Assembly: GCF_963675165.1 (NCBI RefSeq)
Contig: NC_087386.1
Span: 6,025,566-6,089,565 of the forward strand
Direction of reading: 5' to 3'
Origin: Halichondria panicea
Lineage: Eukaryota; Porifera; Demospongiae; Suberitida; Halichondriidae
Length of the DNA stretch: 64,000 bases
Below the pieces are notes generated by a model. The model saw nothing but the letters and a program-made list of their open reading frames with translations, did no database searches and had not been told where the DNA came from. Shown here piece after piece: positions 26,161-38,779 of the stretch (within the stretch, counting starts at the first letter, position 1; each line of letters starts with the position of its first letter). Both the position numbers and the translations under genes were made by a program.

Positions 26161-29100
26161 ATGTCGGTAGATTTGTCGCTGGAGTGGCAGCAGTCGAGGC
26201 AATGGCTCATCAACAGTGGAGTCATACCAGTGACACACAATGTGACAAAACCTGGTGTGGATTTGGTGGATTTTGTGCGTTCACTGAGAGATGGGGTGTT
26301 TCTGTGTAGCCTGCTCAACAAGCTGAGGCCTGACTGTGTGTCTAAAAACGAATTCAACCCAAAACCTCTCATGCAGGTATACACCCGTGCACTCACTCTC
26401 CCCATTCATTTTGGGTCTGGCCTGCGAGACTAGATACACACGCACTCAGCACAGAGGGAGTGTAACCGGATAAATCTTGATGGGGGGTGCTATGTGGGAG
26501 GTCACGCTTCTTACTTATATAGTTAGGTTGTGACAGTTAAATCGCCGATGCTTGAGCTGTAAATATGTGTATGCTCGCACGGAATGTTAGTATGTGTTAC
26601 TATAGAAATGTGATCCTTGAAAAATCTGTTTTCTCTCCCTGTACATAGCATTCTTATCTGAAAAACATCTCGACATTTCTTCACATCTGTGAGACCAAGT
26701 TTCGGCTGAAGGAGAGCGATCTGTTTATAGAGTCGGATCTTTACGATGTGGACAATTTTCAAAAGGTGAGTGGGCGTGTTAGTCGAAATTAATGTTTTTC
26801 ACTCTGTTAGTGGAGTTGGAGTTGCCTTACAGTCAAGTATTTAGTGCTAGTGCTAGGAGATGGATAATATTTCAACTATTTCCCAGTCTCTTTGTTATTG
26901 CTAGTTTGACTTGTTATTCACTGTTTTGTGTGGCAGGTGGTCCAGCTGCTCTCTAAGCTCTCGCACACGCCCGAGGCACTTCAGCTGGGATGGGTGTAAG
27001 TATGCATTTTGAGTATGCAGAATTATATACTTGCATTCAAATTGCGTTTACTTACCGTACATAGATCCAGGTGGTATTTGTTTGCAGCGTAGTGACCCTG
27101 TTTATGGCAGTAGTTATAAAGGGTGGCCTGCTAACACTAGGCTGTGTTATAGAGGGTGGCCTGCTAACACCAGGCTGTGTTATAGAGGGTGGCCTGCTAA
27201 CACCAGGCTGTGTTATAGAGGGTGGCCTGCTAACACCAGGCTGTGTTATAGAGGGTGGCCTGCTAACACCAGGCTGTGTTATAGAGGGTGGCCTGCTAAC
27301 ACCAGGCTGTGTTATAGAGGGTGGCCTGCTAACACCAGGCTGTGTTATAGAGGGTGGCCTGCTAACACCAGGCTGTGCTATAGAGGGTGGCCTGCTAACA
27401 CCAGGCTGTGCTATAGAGGGTGGCCTGCTAACACCAGGCTGTGTTATAGAGGGTGGCCTGCTAACACCAGGCTGTGCTATAGAGGGTGGCCTGCTAACAC
27501 CAGGCTGTGCTATAGAGGGTGGCCTGCTAACACCAGGCTGTGTTATAGAGGGTGGCCTGCTAACACCAGGCTGTGTTATAGAGGGTGGCCTGCTAACACC
27601 AGGCTGCGTTATAGAGGGTGGCCTGCTAACACCAGGCTGCGTTATAGATGGTAGACTGCTTATAAGGTAACTAGTACAATTTTGGGTACATGATATTTTA
27701 GCTTACTATTCCACATCATGATGCTGTGATTATTGCAGACCCTTCCCTCGACAAGAGAAACCGAATACTTACTACAATGAAGTGGCTGCGAATAAAGATG
27801 AAGACGATATTTATGCCTCCCTCAAAGACATTGGAATGTGAGTTAGCACTACCGAGCTCTAGACCACGCCCACACACCCTCAGACATGAGGTTGTCCCTG
27901 CTAATTATTTTAAGCGTGATTGTTTTGCAATTCCACTGAGTATATAGACAACAAACATGCATGGTGTCTGTACAGCATGCATGGTGGTTGTACAGTCCAT
28001 TTTAGGGTAGCAATGTGTGAAGATAGTCCACAATGTCTACTGTGTTGCTTGTTTAGCTACTGCCTGTAATGTCGGTAGGTGGGCTCTATAATGATCGAGG
28101 TATGCTTATAGATAGACTATAGATGAAATGATACAAGATACACTCATGGCCTGGGGACATGTATTATTAGATACACTCATGGCCTGGGGGCTCTTCATGT
28201 GTGCACACTGTGTGCTGGTATGGTCTCAGTCAATCAGAAGTACATTCTACAACTTATTGCTTTATGTGTATAAACGCTTCTTTTAACAATTTTGGTTTCT
28301 GTCTGTGTGCTGTATGTACATGTGCTAGTTGTGTGTGTGTGTGGGTGGGTGTGAGTGGGTGGGTGGGTGAGTGGGTGGGTGTTGACCTGTCTCTCTCTGT
28401 ATAGGGAGCGGCTGTATGCCAATGTGGGGGAGTACCCTCCACCAGTTGAAGAAGAGGAGGACCCGTATAGTTACGGTGATGACACTATCTACGACTCCAT
28501 CTGTTACTACCAGTCCCCGGTAAGACACACACACACTCAGCTAGTGGGTGATATACATGAACTACTTAGTCATTAAAGACATTCCTTGTAGTACATAGTT
28601 GTACTTTGTACCTCCCTCCCCCACATACACATCCTCACGCTCCCACCCACTACACCCCCCACAGCCTGTGAAGACAAGTGACGCAGACGAGAAGAAAGGC
28701 TACGTGATGAAGGAACTGTTTGAGACAGAAAGGAGCTTCCTCACCGTGTTGCATCTCATCAGTCAAGAATTCTTCAATGCACTCTGTGAACTTATCAATG
28801 CCGAGGACGTGCAACTCATCTTCTCAACTGCCAAGGTGATTTATAAATATGTGAGAGTGTCTATGGGGACCTTTACCTATAGATAGTGACCTTTACCTAC
28901 ATATATACCTGCGGTGACCTTTTACTTGGGTATTGGTGTTTTGTAGGTAAAGATTTGGTGTTCAGTGCTTGCACCATATAGAGTGTACAGTGTCAGCTGT
29001 GTTGTAGCTACTAGTGTACGCATGCACAGTACACGAGTCCCTTAGAGTGAAGCCTTTAAAGATCACTCTAGGACAGTGGGTCGTAATTAAGCGGTCTCCT

Positions 29101-32100
29101 GCTACCTGCCATAGACGGAAAACAATTATTGTATAAACCCTGCAACAGTTACAATGTACTGTATTACTAGAATATTTTGCTGATGAAAAACCTTTGCGAA
29201 TGAGCCAAATCAGCAGAAAATTTGACCCTTTGCGATCTAACTATTGCGTTCTGGCAAGGATAGTGTGTATTTACTAGTAATAATTTAGGTTTTGCGGATT
29301 TTATTGTTGCGAATTGATCAACCCTCGCAAAATTCACAAATGTTTGATTCTCACAAAACATTCTAGTAATACGGTATATACCCCCCACACACCCACCCAC
29401 ACACACACGCGCCCTTATTAGGAGCTCTACCCAATCCACACTGCTCTCCTGGAGGGATTTGAGAAGAGTCTGGAGCCAGGAGGGGACATCTCCAAGTGCT
29501 TCCTTGATGCTCAGCAAGGGCTACTACAATATGGTATCTATGCAGCTAGACTACCCAAAGCTGTGGAGAGGGTGAGTGTAGTGTGTGTGGAGTGTGTGGG
29601 TGTGAGTGTACTTGTCTTGTGAGCCATTGCTTTGTAAGTGTCTCTATAACAATGAGGTTGTGGTTTTCAGGGTGGCTATGAAAGTGTGGCCTCTACTGTA
29701 GTTAACTCTATACATGTCAGCATCACATGTGCAACACTATCAGTACATTATAGTCAGCTTTTGTGTGATGTCCTTATAACAATGGAGATGTAGTTACTGC
29801 CATTCTGTTGTGTGTGTGGGAGGGTATACAATAATGATCTCTTACACATGTACAGTACATTGAGTTATTGCTTCTACATCTGTGTCTGTCATAACCCATC
29901 ACCACTCAACCTTCACCTATCTACATGTCCCCCCCCCCCCCACCCTACCCTCCATTACCACTCAACCTTACCTACCTACATGTCCCCCCCCTACCCTCCA
30001 ACCCTAACCTATCTACCTACCCCTACCCTCCATTACCACTCAACCTTACCTACCTACATGTCCCCCCCCTACCCTCCATAACCATTCAACCTTATCTACC
30101 TACCCTCCATCACCACTCAACCTTACCTACCTACATGCCCCCCCCCCCCCCCTACCCTCCATCACCACTCAACCTTCACCTATCTACATGCCCCCCCCCC
30201 CCCCACCTACCCTCCATAACCATTCAACCTTATCTACCTACATGTCCCCCCCCCCCCCCCCCCACCCTCCATCACCACTCAACCTTACCTACATATTATC
30301 CCCCCTCTCCTCTACAGGCAAAGCAGCTGGCTACTCGGCGTGAGACAGGACAAGTATTGCAAGCGTGTCAAGATCGCTCTAGACAACGGTTTCCCCTCAA
30401 AGACCTCCTAAATGTGCCAATTCAGCGGTTTCTCAAGTACCCACTGCTCATAAAGGTGCCAGGCTGCTACTATGTACATGTAGCTTTCCTGTAGTGTCTA
30501 CACATCATGTGTTAAGTACTGCATTGAGTTAGCATCCTGTTTTCTGTGAAGCTTTAAAGAATGTTTTCAGAGAAGGGTATCTTTAGGGAGGTCAAAGTCA
30601 ACAGTTAGTGTGAGCATTGTAGGGACTGTGTTTGTATGGTACTGCTAACATGTGTACTAACACCCAGGCCCACTAATATTGAAGTATTGTCCTTTAATTG
30701 GAGAGACCATCCCTACATTATTCTAATTATCCTCCTACACGAGTACATGTAGTAACTGCATTCAGTTGTACAGCTTTCTCATAGTTCAAGCGATTTCGAT
30801 ATTTCTTGCACCATTTGAAAGCTCTATGTAAAACACATCCAATGAAGCTCATGTTTATACGTGTATGTATCTGCTTATATAGGAGTTGCACAAATGTGCT
30901 GGACGGACCAGTCTACCCAATCAGAGTGAGATCTCCAGCTTAGAGCGTGTTCAGGAGTTACTGGAGGTGGGTGTGGTGTTGTCATAGTAACAGTGCCGCT
31001 ATCGTATCCACTCACTCTAATAGTGTACACTGTGTGGTTAGTGGAGGGGGCGTATAGTGTACACTGTGCGGTGTGTGGGGCAATTAGTGTAGTTCCCTGT
31101 ACATGGAATGTATACACTGTGACCAGCTAAGAAAACAAATACTAAAATTGTTTTGACACTGAGTACTAACACCGTGCAGTACCATTATATGCACGCATGC
31201 CTTGTATGTACATCAACCCAGGGTCACACACACAGCGTTTATAATACTTATGCGTATGGGTCATTTAGCGTACAGTACGTGTCAATGTGCTTACACATAT
31301 ACATGAATAAATGAGCCATACAGTCTCTTCTGCATAGGAATTATTTTGGCACAGAGTCACTACAATTATACCATTTTATTGCGGTTGTGTGCATGCATTT
31401 CAACCTAGGTCCATATACACAGCGTTATTATTGTCTACGTACGTCTCCCCTTCTGTTCTGCATGCACTGTACATATACAAGCTAGTAGACATATATAATC
31501 ATGTGACAGGCCCCCCCCTAGGAAAACAATCATTATGGAGGAAGGACTAATTTGCAGTACATTACTTTACAAAACAGCCAATTTAGACTTATTTACAGGA
31601 AGTTTGATTGTCTTTCATAAGAAGTAACTTTACTTAAATGTATGCATGTATCTACTCCTCATTGGGACATACTGTTGTAGTGTTCCCTTTTGTAGCCTTT
31701 GGTTTATCCTTAATACTGCACTTATAATAATAATGTCACTGTGTGTTTGGTATTGTACTGTCCCCTCAGGACATAGCTCGTTACATCAATGCCACCAAGG
31801 GAGACTACGAGGGCATGCGTCAGATAGAGGAGGTGGAGCAGAGCTTAGAGCAATATCGGGGACCACACCTCACTACGTACGGCAACTATCATCTGGACGG
31901 GGAGCTACGAATTAAGAGTGCTGACGGGGGAAACGCTCGAACGTGAGTCTGTGTACATGTACCCATAGAATGTGACCTTTATGTTAGCAGTGACGTTTAT
32001 GCAAAGTATTTATTGTACGTCACTCTAATTATACGAAACTTGGAATATTTTCTAGCATCATATAATTTTGTATATAGCCTCGCACTGGTGCTATAAGTAC

Positions 32101-35100
32101 ATGTATGTATAACGAGCACGTTAGTTATTACTAGCGCACATGTGTTAGGAGGAAATAAAGAAAGCATGAACGTGTTAGGGAGAGCCCTGTTTTTGTGTAG
32201 TACATATAATAATGCTTAGTCATCACTACACCTTTACTCTCTGCCACGCCCCCCCCCCACCCTCTGCAGTCCTCGCTGGGTGTTTCTGTTTGACAAAGTG
32301 ATGCTCATTTGTCATAAGAAGAATAAACTACGACTTGGCTTTGAAGTACGTTACTCGGTCAAGCACGTCTTTCCAGTTAACTCCCTGAGGGTGGAGCCCA
32401 TCACTAACCCCTCGGGGAAAGGGGGCAATTTTTCACAGGGGTTCAAACTCATTGTGAAAGGTCATGGCGATTTTCTGGCCTTTGCCAAGACGGAGGAGCT
32501 CAAGTCACAGTGGATAGACGCCATTAATCATGCACGGTGGGTGAGCTGTGCTATATCTTTGCTCGTGGTTTATAGTTTTAGAGAGGTCTGTAAGATTGGT
32601 TGTAGATGTGCAATCTTTTGTAAGCCTTTGTTCATCCTTGATTTTGTTCCTAGGTCTTTATGACTTGTATGTTCACCATGTACTTGTATGTTACGTACTA
32701 AAGCTGTTGTATGCAATTGTACATGTACTTAAATGCTATCTTTTTCAATCCTCATCATCTTTACCGTTGTGAGGTGTGTGTCAGTGTCATCTCTCTCCCC
32801 CCCCCCCCTTACAGTGAGATGAGCTCACCAAGAGATGGGAAGAAAGGTCATCATCAGTTTGAGTTGTTGACCTTTGAGAAGCCACGTTACTGTGATGGCT
32901 GTCAGAAACTACTCCACGGCTGCTACTTCCAGGGCTACTTCTGTAAAGGTCAATATAAGATACACTGTACATGGACATGTATACTGTATTACTAGAATAT
33001 TTTGCTGGTGAAAAACCTTTGCGAATGAGCCAAATCAGCAGAAAATTTGACCCTTTGCGATCGCGTTCTGGCAAGGATCGTGTGTATTTACTAGTAATAA
33101 TTTAGGTTTTGCGGATTTTTTTGTTGCGAATTGATCGACCATCGCAAAGTTCACAAATGTTTGATGCTCGCAAAACATTCTAGTAATACGGTATTATTGT
33201 AGCACTTGTATTTCCTTCCTACACACACTGTACCTTATAAGCTGTATGTATGCATTTTGCAAATAACTCTGTATTTAATACCCGCAAAATTGCTAATTTT
33301 CCTTAATTAATATCGTCTCTCTTATAATTCATTGCAGAATGTTCAAGAGCCTCTCACAGAGAATGTCTCTGCAACGTACTAAGCTGCTCTACCCCACTCC
33401 AGCCGGGTAAGCCCCTCTAATTAATGCGTACTACCCCTCCTAATTAATATATTCACCCCCCCCACAGGTCCACCCCCTGGTCATCGTCGCCTAGCACCGT
33501 CACGCTCGGGACCTAAACTGGAGCGCCCCACACGACCCACACCACGAGATAGAACATTGCACACTAATGGTGTGGAGAGCAGTGAGTCTGTATGCAGGGG
33601 CAGGGTAGGCAGAGTTCAAATCCAGTGAGGGGGGGGGGGAGCTTCTCCCCTCCTCCACTAGTCTGAACAGTATATATAGTAGTTCCATGGGCACTAGTCT
33701 GAACATTTTATAGAGAGGGTCTACTAAATGGCATTCTTTGCTTTCTGAAAAGCTAAAAAGTTTTTTTCCAGGGAAAGAACTTTTCAATTCGTCTTCCCAT
33801 TCCCTAACTATTAATCTATTATTACCATTATAACCCTGGCATGGGCTAGGTTGACCACACCCACTTCCTGTTTAGTCGCTTAAACATCTTAGTGTTATTT
33901 TACTCTGTACTTCACTCATTGTTCTGTGTATAGAGCGAGGTCAGATCTATGTTGCCAAGCAACGGTACGATGCCATTGGTGGCCGTGCCAACCGAGTCTT
34001 GTCATTTGACCGTGCAGAGGAACTGGAGGTCCTCAATGCATCCACTGGAGGGGACTGGTGGGAGGTCAGAATATCTTGACAACTGTACTGTACCGTATAG
34101 TGGGTAATTTTCGAGGGACAACAAGTTATTTTCAACCGCGAAAATGCAATATACAAGCCTGCTAAAAAAACTACTAATCTATCCTCGAAAATATTATTAT
34201 ATGCGAAATTCACAAAAATAGCCAATTTATGGAAAAATCATACCCTCGAAACTTACCCGCTATACGGTATACCTGTACTGTGCTTGTATAGTTCACTGCA
34301 CTGTAGCTACACTATTGGATTTGTGAAATTTTGAAATAATAGGAATTTTATCTCCCCTACCAAACATTTGTACTGTATTTGACTGTATATTTCTTTGTGT
34401 GTGTGTGTGTTTGACTGTGTATGTCTTTGTGTGTGTGTAGGCCATCTCCCTCAAGACTGGCAACAGAGGAGAGGTCCCGGCCAGCTACCTCCTGCCCAAG
34501 GTACTGGGTTGTCATACTATGCCCTGTGTGTGCCTGCCTACACTGTTGGGCTAATACCTCATTAGTCAGAACTTACTAGTGAAAGCATAAACTTGCAGGA
34601 AATTTTGCATTGCCATCTGTGTGCATCTTCATCAATGTTCATGCCGCCTGAGTGCTACTGTTTCTGTACCGTATTTTCATTAGAGAGCTAGAAATGTTAT
34701 CAAAACTCATATATCATGACTCCCCCCCCCCCCCTCCCTTTGTAGGGGATGGTTGATGCTGATGGCCTCGAGCTAGGAGCCTCCGCAGTGAGCATGTCAC
34801 GCGAGAGTGAGTCCATGACCCATTACCCGTGGTACATCGGGAAGAAGTCTCGGATAGAGGCGGAGCAAGCGCTCCACAAAATGAAGGATGGTGTGTTTGT
34901 GATACGAGAGAGTGATGTGAGGGACAGAGAGTATGCCATTGCACTCAAGTGAGCAGATGTGTACATACATGTACATGTAGCTCATAGTTGTGCTTAGCTT
35001 TGTACTTTGTACTTTGCGTTGTAACTTTAGTTTCGGTGATCCGATTTCAAATATTTTATTATTTTATGAAAGCTTAGAAGGAGACCTTTCAGATTACATG

Positions 35101-36733
35101 TTCAACCCTTACATTCTGAAACAAACTTACATTTCTCATTTTCAGGAAAATACCATAATTATTTATATTGCTGTCTACGTGTATAATACATGATCATTGC
35201 ACAACATGAGACTTGCTGCTACCTCTCTAGGTGGAACAGAATGCCCAAGCACATTAAAATCCTCAAGCATCCATTGTCAAGAAAGTACTTTGTCGCTGAT
35301 GTCTGTGAATTTGGATCAGTTGCAGTAAGCATAATTATAACTGGATCTACTTCATTAGTTTATAAGTCCTTACCTCTGTGTTGCATAAATGACAACTCTG
35401 GAAGGCTTAAAATGACTCAAAATTTGTCTTTTTTGCAGGACCTAGTTAAATTCTACAGTACCAACTCACTTGGCGCCAGTTTCCCGGGAGTGGACACGTC
35501 ACTAAAGTACCCCTACAAAGATGCGGTCCCGGACGCAAGACGAGCTCGTTCCATATCCAACCCACCCACCCCTCAACTCAACCCCCCGGTCAGTCCTGTA
35601 GGCGTACTACCCCCCATCAGTGCGGCGGTGGATCGTTTTGCTGACGTTCTCTTCAACTTTGTAGCCGAGTACCCAGATGAACTAAGTGTAGATGTGAGTG
35701 TGTTGGTGTTACGTTGTAAATAAATTACCGTATTTATAATAGCAGGTTATTTTTAAGGCACTACATTTTCACGGATTGCCCAAACAAACATTTTCGAGGA
35801 TAGCGGTTCAAATGACCACACTCCTACAGTAATACTCATTTTCTAGACACTAAATTTTTGTGTTTCTGAGTCAATCCTCGAAAACCTCCAAAATAACCAG
35901 CTATACGGTAATAAGTGCTGTGTGCAATGTATGTGCAGTGGTGGAAACACTCTCAAATTATTAGAGCCCTAGTTGAAAGTATAATTATGTATAACCTGTA
36001 TGGATTGCGATTGTTACAGCCTCCCTGTGGCATAAGTACATGTAGTAATAGCTTGCTGCGTGTACACTGTCTCTAAAACTGCCCCCTCCCCTTGTTAATG
36101 CTGTCTCTGTAGCTGCTCTCTATTGCATACACATTGTACATCATATATACACTGTCTTTACAACTGTCCTCCCCCTCCCTCCCCCTCCCCCTCTCTCTCT
36201 CTCTCTCCCCGTTTGTTGATCTCTACCTATTGCTACCCGCTGTAGATACATGATCGAGTCAAGATCTTGGAGAAGGACACCAACCTAATGGGCTGGTGGC
36301 TAGGGGAGTGCAATGGAAGAGTGAGTATATAGACAGCAACCTAATGGGCTGGTGGAGCTGTACGAAAATAAATTTAAATGGGTCGTTTGTACGAAAATTT
36401 GCAACTTACAGCGAAAATTTCCTGCTCTACGGTAATAGGTTATAGCCCTATACCTACATGTATAGCAGTGGCGTAGGAAGCAATTTCTCAGTGGAATGGG
36501 ATGGCTCTAGTTTTTTTGAATGGACAAAAAATACGGCTATCTGTCCATAGTACATTGATAAGTCATCTCTACTTATAGCCTAGAAAGACGAGCTACGCTT
36601 CCTACGCCACTGTATATTGATGGTTTTGCTGTATTACTTATTCAATCACTGTGTGCCCCCCTCCCCACACTTCTACCCACGTCTATAGACTGGACTGTTC
36701 CCATCAAATTATGTACGTGAAATCGGCAGCTGA
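26161..36733 (+). CDS. VAV: VAV-type Rho/Rac guanine nucleotide exchange factor
   Basis: Twenty-one coding exons, from 26161-26376, 26649-26765, 26937-26995 and 27739-27837 through 36246-36320 and 36689-36733, join in phase to 922 aa. Domains in order: CH (1-130, EWQQSRQWLINSGVIP, SLRDGVFLCSLLNKL); acidic region with tyrosines (DDIYASL, ERLYANVG, DDTIYDSI), like the autoinhibitory VAV tyrosines; DH (about 203-440, DLLNVPIQRFLKYPLLIK); PH (441-530, ending FAKTEELKSQWIDAINHA); C1 zinc finger (about 540-590, HQFELLTFEKPRYCDGC and HRECLCN); SH3 (about 637-700); SH2 (about 715-810, WYIGKKSRIEAEQAL, DGVFVIRESD); SH3 (850-922, GWWLGECNGRTGLFPSNYV). VAV couples tyrosine-kinase receptors to Rac/Rho. 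Remaining exons: 28405-28519, 28665-28835, 29422-29571, 30318-30455, 30883-30966, 31770-31942, 32270-32536, 32815-32948, 33338-33406, 33468-33581, 33934-34064, 34441-34500, 34746-34948, 35231-35324, 35439-35693. Confidence 0.96.
27114..27665. repeat. 33-bp minisatellite in VAV intron 3
   Basis: About 16 copies of the unit tatagagggtggcctgctaa followed by caccaggctgtgt. The unit is a multiple of three, so two frames stay open across it, but it lies between exons 3 and 4 that join in phase without it. A related single unit appears at 52263-52360 in the BRD4-like gene. Confidence 0.95.
29159..29374. mobile_element. MITE family B, copy 2 (VAV intron 6)
   Basis: 216 bp from ctgtattactagaata to ttctagtaatacgg, flanked by TA on both sides. 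It is the inverse orientation of the copy at 16716-16931 and the same length. Confidence 0.88.
29929..30305. repeat. C-rich simple repeat with recurring caaccttacctacctacat units
   Basis: Several repetitions of ccctccatcaccactcaacc and ttacctacctacatg separated by poly-C runs of up to 17. It precedes VAV exon 8. Confidence 0.9.
30967..31769. other. VAV intron 9
   Basis: About 800 bp of intron. I see no coding exon or clear element. A repeated pair of cacagcgttataat-like words (31231 and 31421) is the only notable pattern. Confidence 0.5.
32984..33191. mobile_element. MITE family B, copy 3 (VAV intron 12)
   Basis: 208 bp from ctgtattactagaata to ttctagtaatacgg, flanked by TA on both sides. 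Nearly identical to copy 2 with a short internal deletion around cgatcgcgttctgg. Confidence 0.88.
34091..34270. mobile_element. MITE family C, well-formed copy (VAV intron 15)
   Basis: Starts taccgtatagtgggtaattt tcgaggg and ends cgaaacttacccgctatacggtat, an inverted repeat of about 25 bp with a few mismatches. Interior AT-rich with no ORF. Confidence 0.8.
35727..35910. mobile_element. MITE family C-related copy (VAV intron 19)
   Basis: Left end accgtatttataatagcagg and right end ccagctatacggta are inverted-repeat-like, and the interior contains cctcgaaaacctcc. It is more diverged than the copy at 34091. Confidence 0.65.
36466..36612. mobile_element. 147-bp miniature element with 16-bp perfect terminal inverted repeats (hAT-like ends)
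   Basis: Begins cagtggcgtaggaagc and ends gcttcctacgccactg, exact reverse complements. The CAGTGGCG start is typical of hAT-superfamily non-autonomous elements. No clear 8-bp target duplication is seen. It sits in the last VAV intron. Confidence 0.8.
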
Positions 36734-37232
36734 ACAAAATCATTAGTGTGTCAGCAGTTTGCAATCAGTGCTCGTTGGATGTTAGCGTTTATTTTCACTG
36801 TTTGTCTGTGTAGTGCATTCGTTGTGCTAGAAATATTATATGTGCTTGCTATGTGTATACATTACTACGACTGTGAGATGTTTTGTTATGATAATTATTA
36901 TGATATTGATTTTGTCAAGTACGGAAATAACTAAATATGCATGCAACATCTGTGCCAAGGAGCACGTGTAGGAGTTACCCATTCCTTAAATGAGCAAGAA
37001 TGAACCTGTTAGTAGGAAAACATAATTATGGCAGCAATTTTTATTGCTTTAGCCATGATCAACCTTAGGTGAACCTGATTAAAGGCCGAGGGTATAGTCG
37101 GGGTACGCAGTATGCATCACGTGAGCAAATAAGGACACTCCCCTAAACACGTGTTGACACAAAAGTTAGAAGAACTACAGCTAGCTCCTCAGTGAAGCCA
37201 AAGCAGAGAGGAAGTACATACCATATTGCAGC
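36734..37232. other. VAV 3' flank and SNU13 upstream region
   Basis: About 500 bp with no supported coding exon; likely VAV 3' UTR followed by the SNU13 promoter and 5' UTR. Confidence 0.5.
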
Positions 37233-38017
37233 ATGGTAGGTGGCGTATGGCGTCCACTATAGTCATACATACACTGACCTTCCATCTTTCAGGCAAGCTC
37301 AGAACCTAAAGCAGTGAACCCCAAAGCCTACCCTCTGGCTGACCCCCAGCTGACTGGTACCATCCTCAACCTCTTGCAACAAGCCACCAACTACAAGCAG
37401 ATCAAGAAGGGAGCCAATGAAGGTAAGCATCAGATCGTGCAAAATTCTAGCCCCTTACAATCATTAATTATTAAAGAAGACCTACATAAACACTTTAATT
37501 ACTGCTTTTATGTGAATAAAGTGTCAATAATTTGTCGCTACTGTGCAGCTACAAAGTCTCTCAACAGAGGTATCTCTGAGTTCATAGTGATGGCTGCTGA
37601 CACTGAGCCACTGGAGATCGTGCTCCACCTTCCACTCCTCTGTGAGGACAAGGTAAGAGATAGCTAATGGCTGCACTGATTACATTGCTCATGCAGTAAT
37701 AAGGTTTACAGCATCACTTGTAGTATTGTCCACTTAATTTCGTTTGACAGAGTAAGGTGGCTCAGAGAGTTCACCTAACCCCACTACCTATGATGATCTT
37801 AATCTATGAGCTTACAACTACACTATTATAAATGTCTGTGTTTTCTTTCCCTATACAGAATGTGCCTTATGTGTTTGTGACCTCTGGTGCTGCATTGGGG
37901 CGAGCGTGTGGACTAGAGAGGCCAGTGGTGGCCTGCGCTGTCACTACCAATGAAGGATCTCAACTTAAACCTCAAATTACCACTTTACAGCGAAATATTG
38001 AGAAACTTCTCATCTGA
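37233..38017 (+). CDS. SNU13: SNU13 / NHP2L1 (15.5K) RNA-binding protein
   Basis: Four exons: the first codes only for the ATG (37233-37235), then 37293-37422, 37549-37652 and 37859-38017. The product has 131 aa (human 128). Key stretches [47 protein letters not shown] and [17 protein letters not shown] leave no doubt about the family. It is an L7Ae-type kink-turn binder that nucleates the U4 snRNP (spliceosome) and box C/D snoRNPs in the nucleolus. The start-codon-only first exon is fixed by the donor ATG|gtaggt and phase 0. Confidence 0.97.
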
Positions 38018-38435
38018 TTGCTCTCTCTCATGAATCAATGCTGTGTTGCTGCTTGTATTGTTCTTTATTTGAACCTTGATTTAAATATTCAGTATGACTC
38101 TATATGAAAGGTCGTGTTGTCACAAACATAGTGTATTCAGTTGTAAGCCAGCCCCACCCCTCTTTCTTGGTTATATCTGCTGATTCATCAAAATTCCTGT
38201 CACATGAATGTCTTGTAAAAATGTCCACCATTACCATATGAAGTACTAACAATATAAAAAAATATAGCTGAAAGAGAAAGCTTACTACTGTTCTGTATTC
38301 ATAGTATCTATGCTGTACTGTACTGTGTGATATAAATGCAGCACAAAACCCAGGCCTTCGCTATGGTATGTCACATCATGTACCTCCTCAGTGTATGCAT
38401 ACTTCAATATGAACAATGTGTTCTATTCTGTTCAG
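38018..38435. other. Gap between SNU13 and TMEM115
   Basis: About 420 bp of 3' UTR and promoter sequence; no further feature seen. Confidence 0.5.
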
Positions 38436-38741
38436 ATGAGCCTACAACAAGTCAAGGCTATGTCACTGTGTGCTAAAGTGTTGTCTGGTGTCATCGTGTT
38501 GTTCTACTTGTTCAGTTTCTCTCCGTTCCTCCATAACAACCTCGCCATGACACCAGCTTTGTACGCTCACCACTTTAATACGTACCTATGAATCAACCAT
38601 ACGTAAAATCAGGGTTTGATGACATCATTAACTTAAACTTTATTTTGGTATTTGGATCTAACTCCATGTAAGTAGCCTGGTATACTATTGCACGCACCAT
38701 ATTCCTCCCCACTGTAAATACTAGATGAAACCCTGATAATA

Positions 38742-38779
<38 letters not shown>

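Noticed and set aside
27031-27670. Two 200-codon frames of [11 protein letters not shown] or EGGLLTPGCVI repeats
   Set aside because: The 33-bp minisatellite is a multiple of three, so frames stay open by default; VAV exons on both sides join in phase without it.
29812-30494. Pro/Tyr/Leu-rich ORFs over the poly-C region
   Set aside because: They translate simple-sequence intron DNA and only pick up VAV exon 8 at the end.
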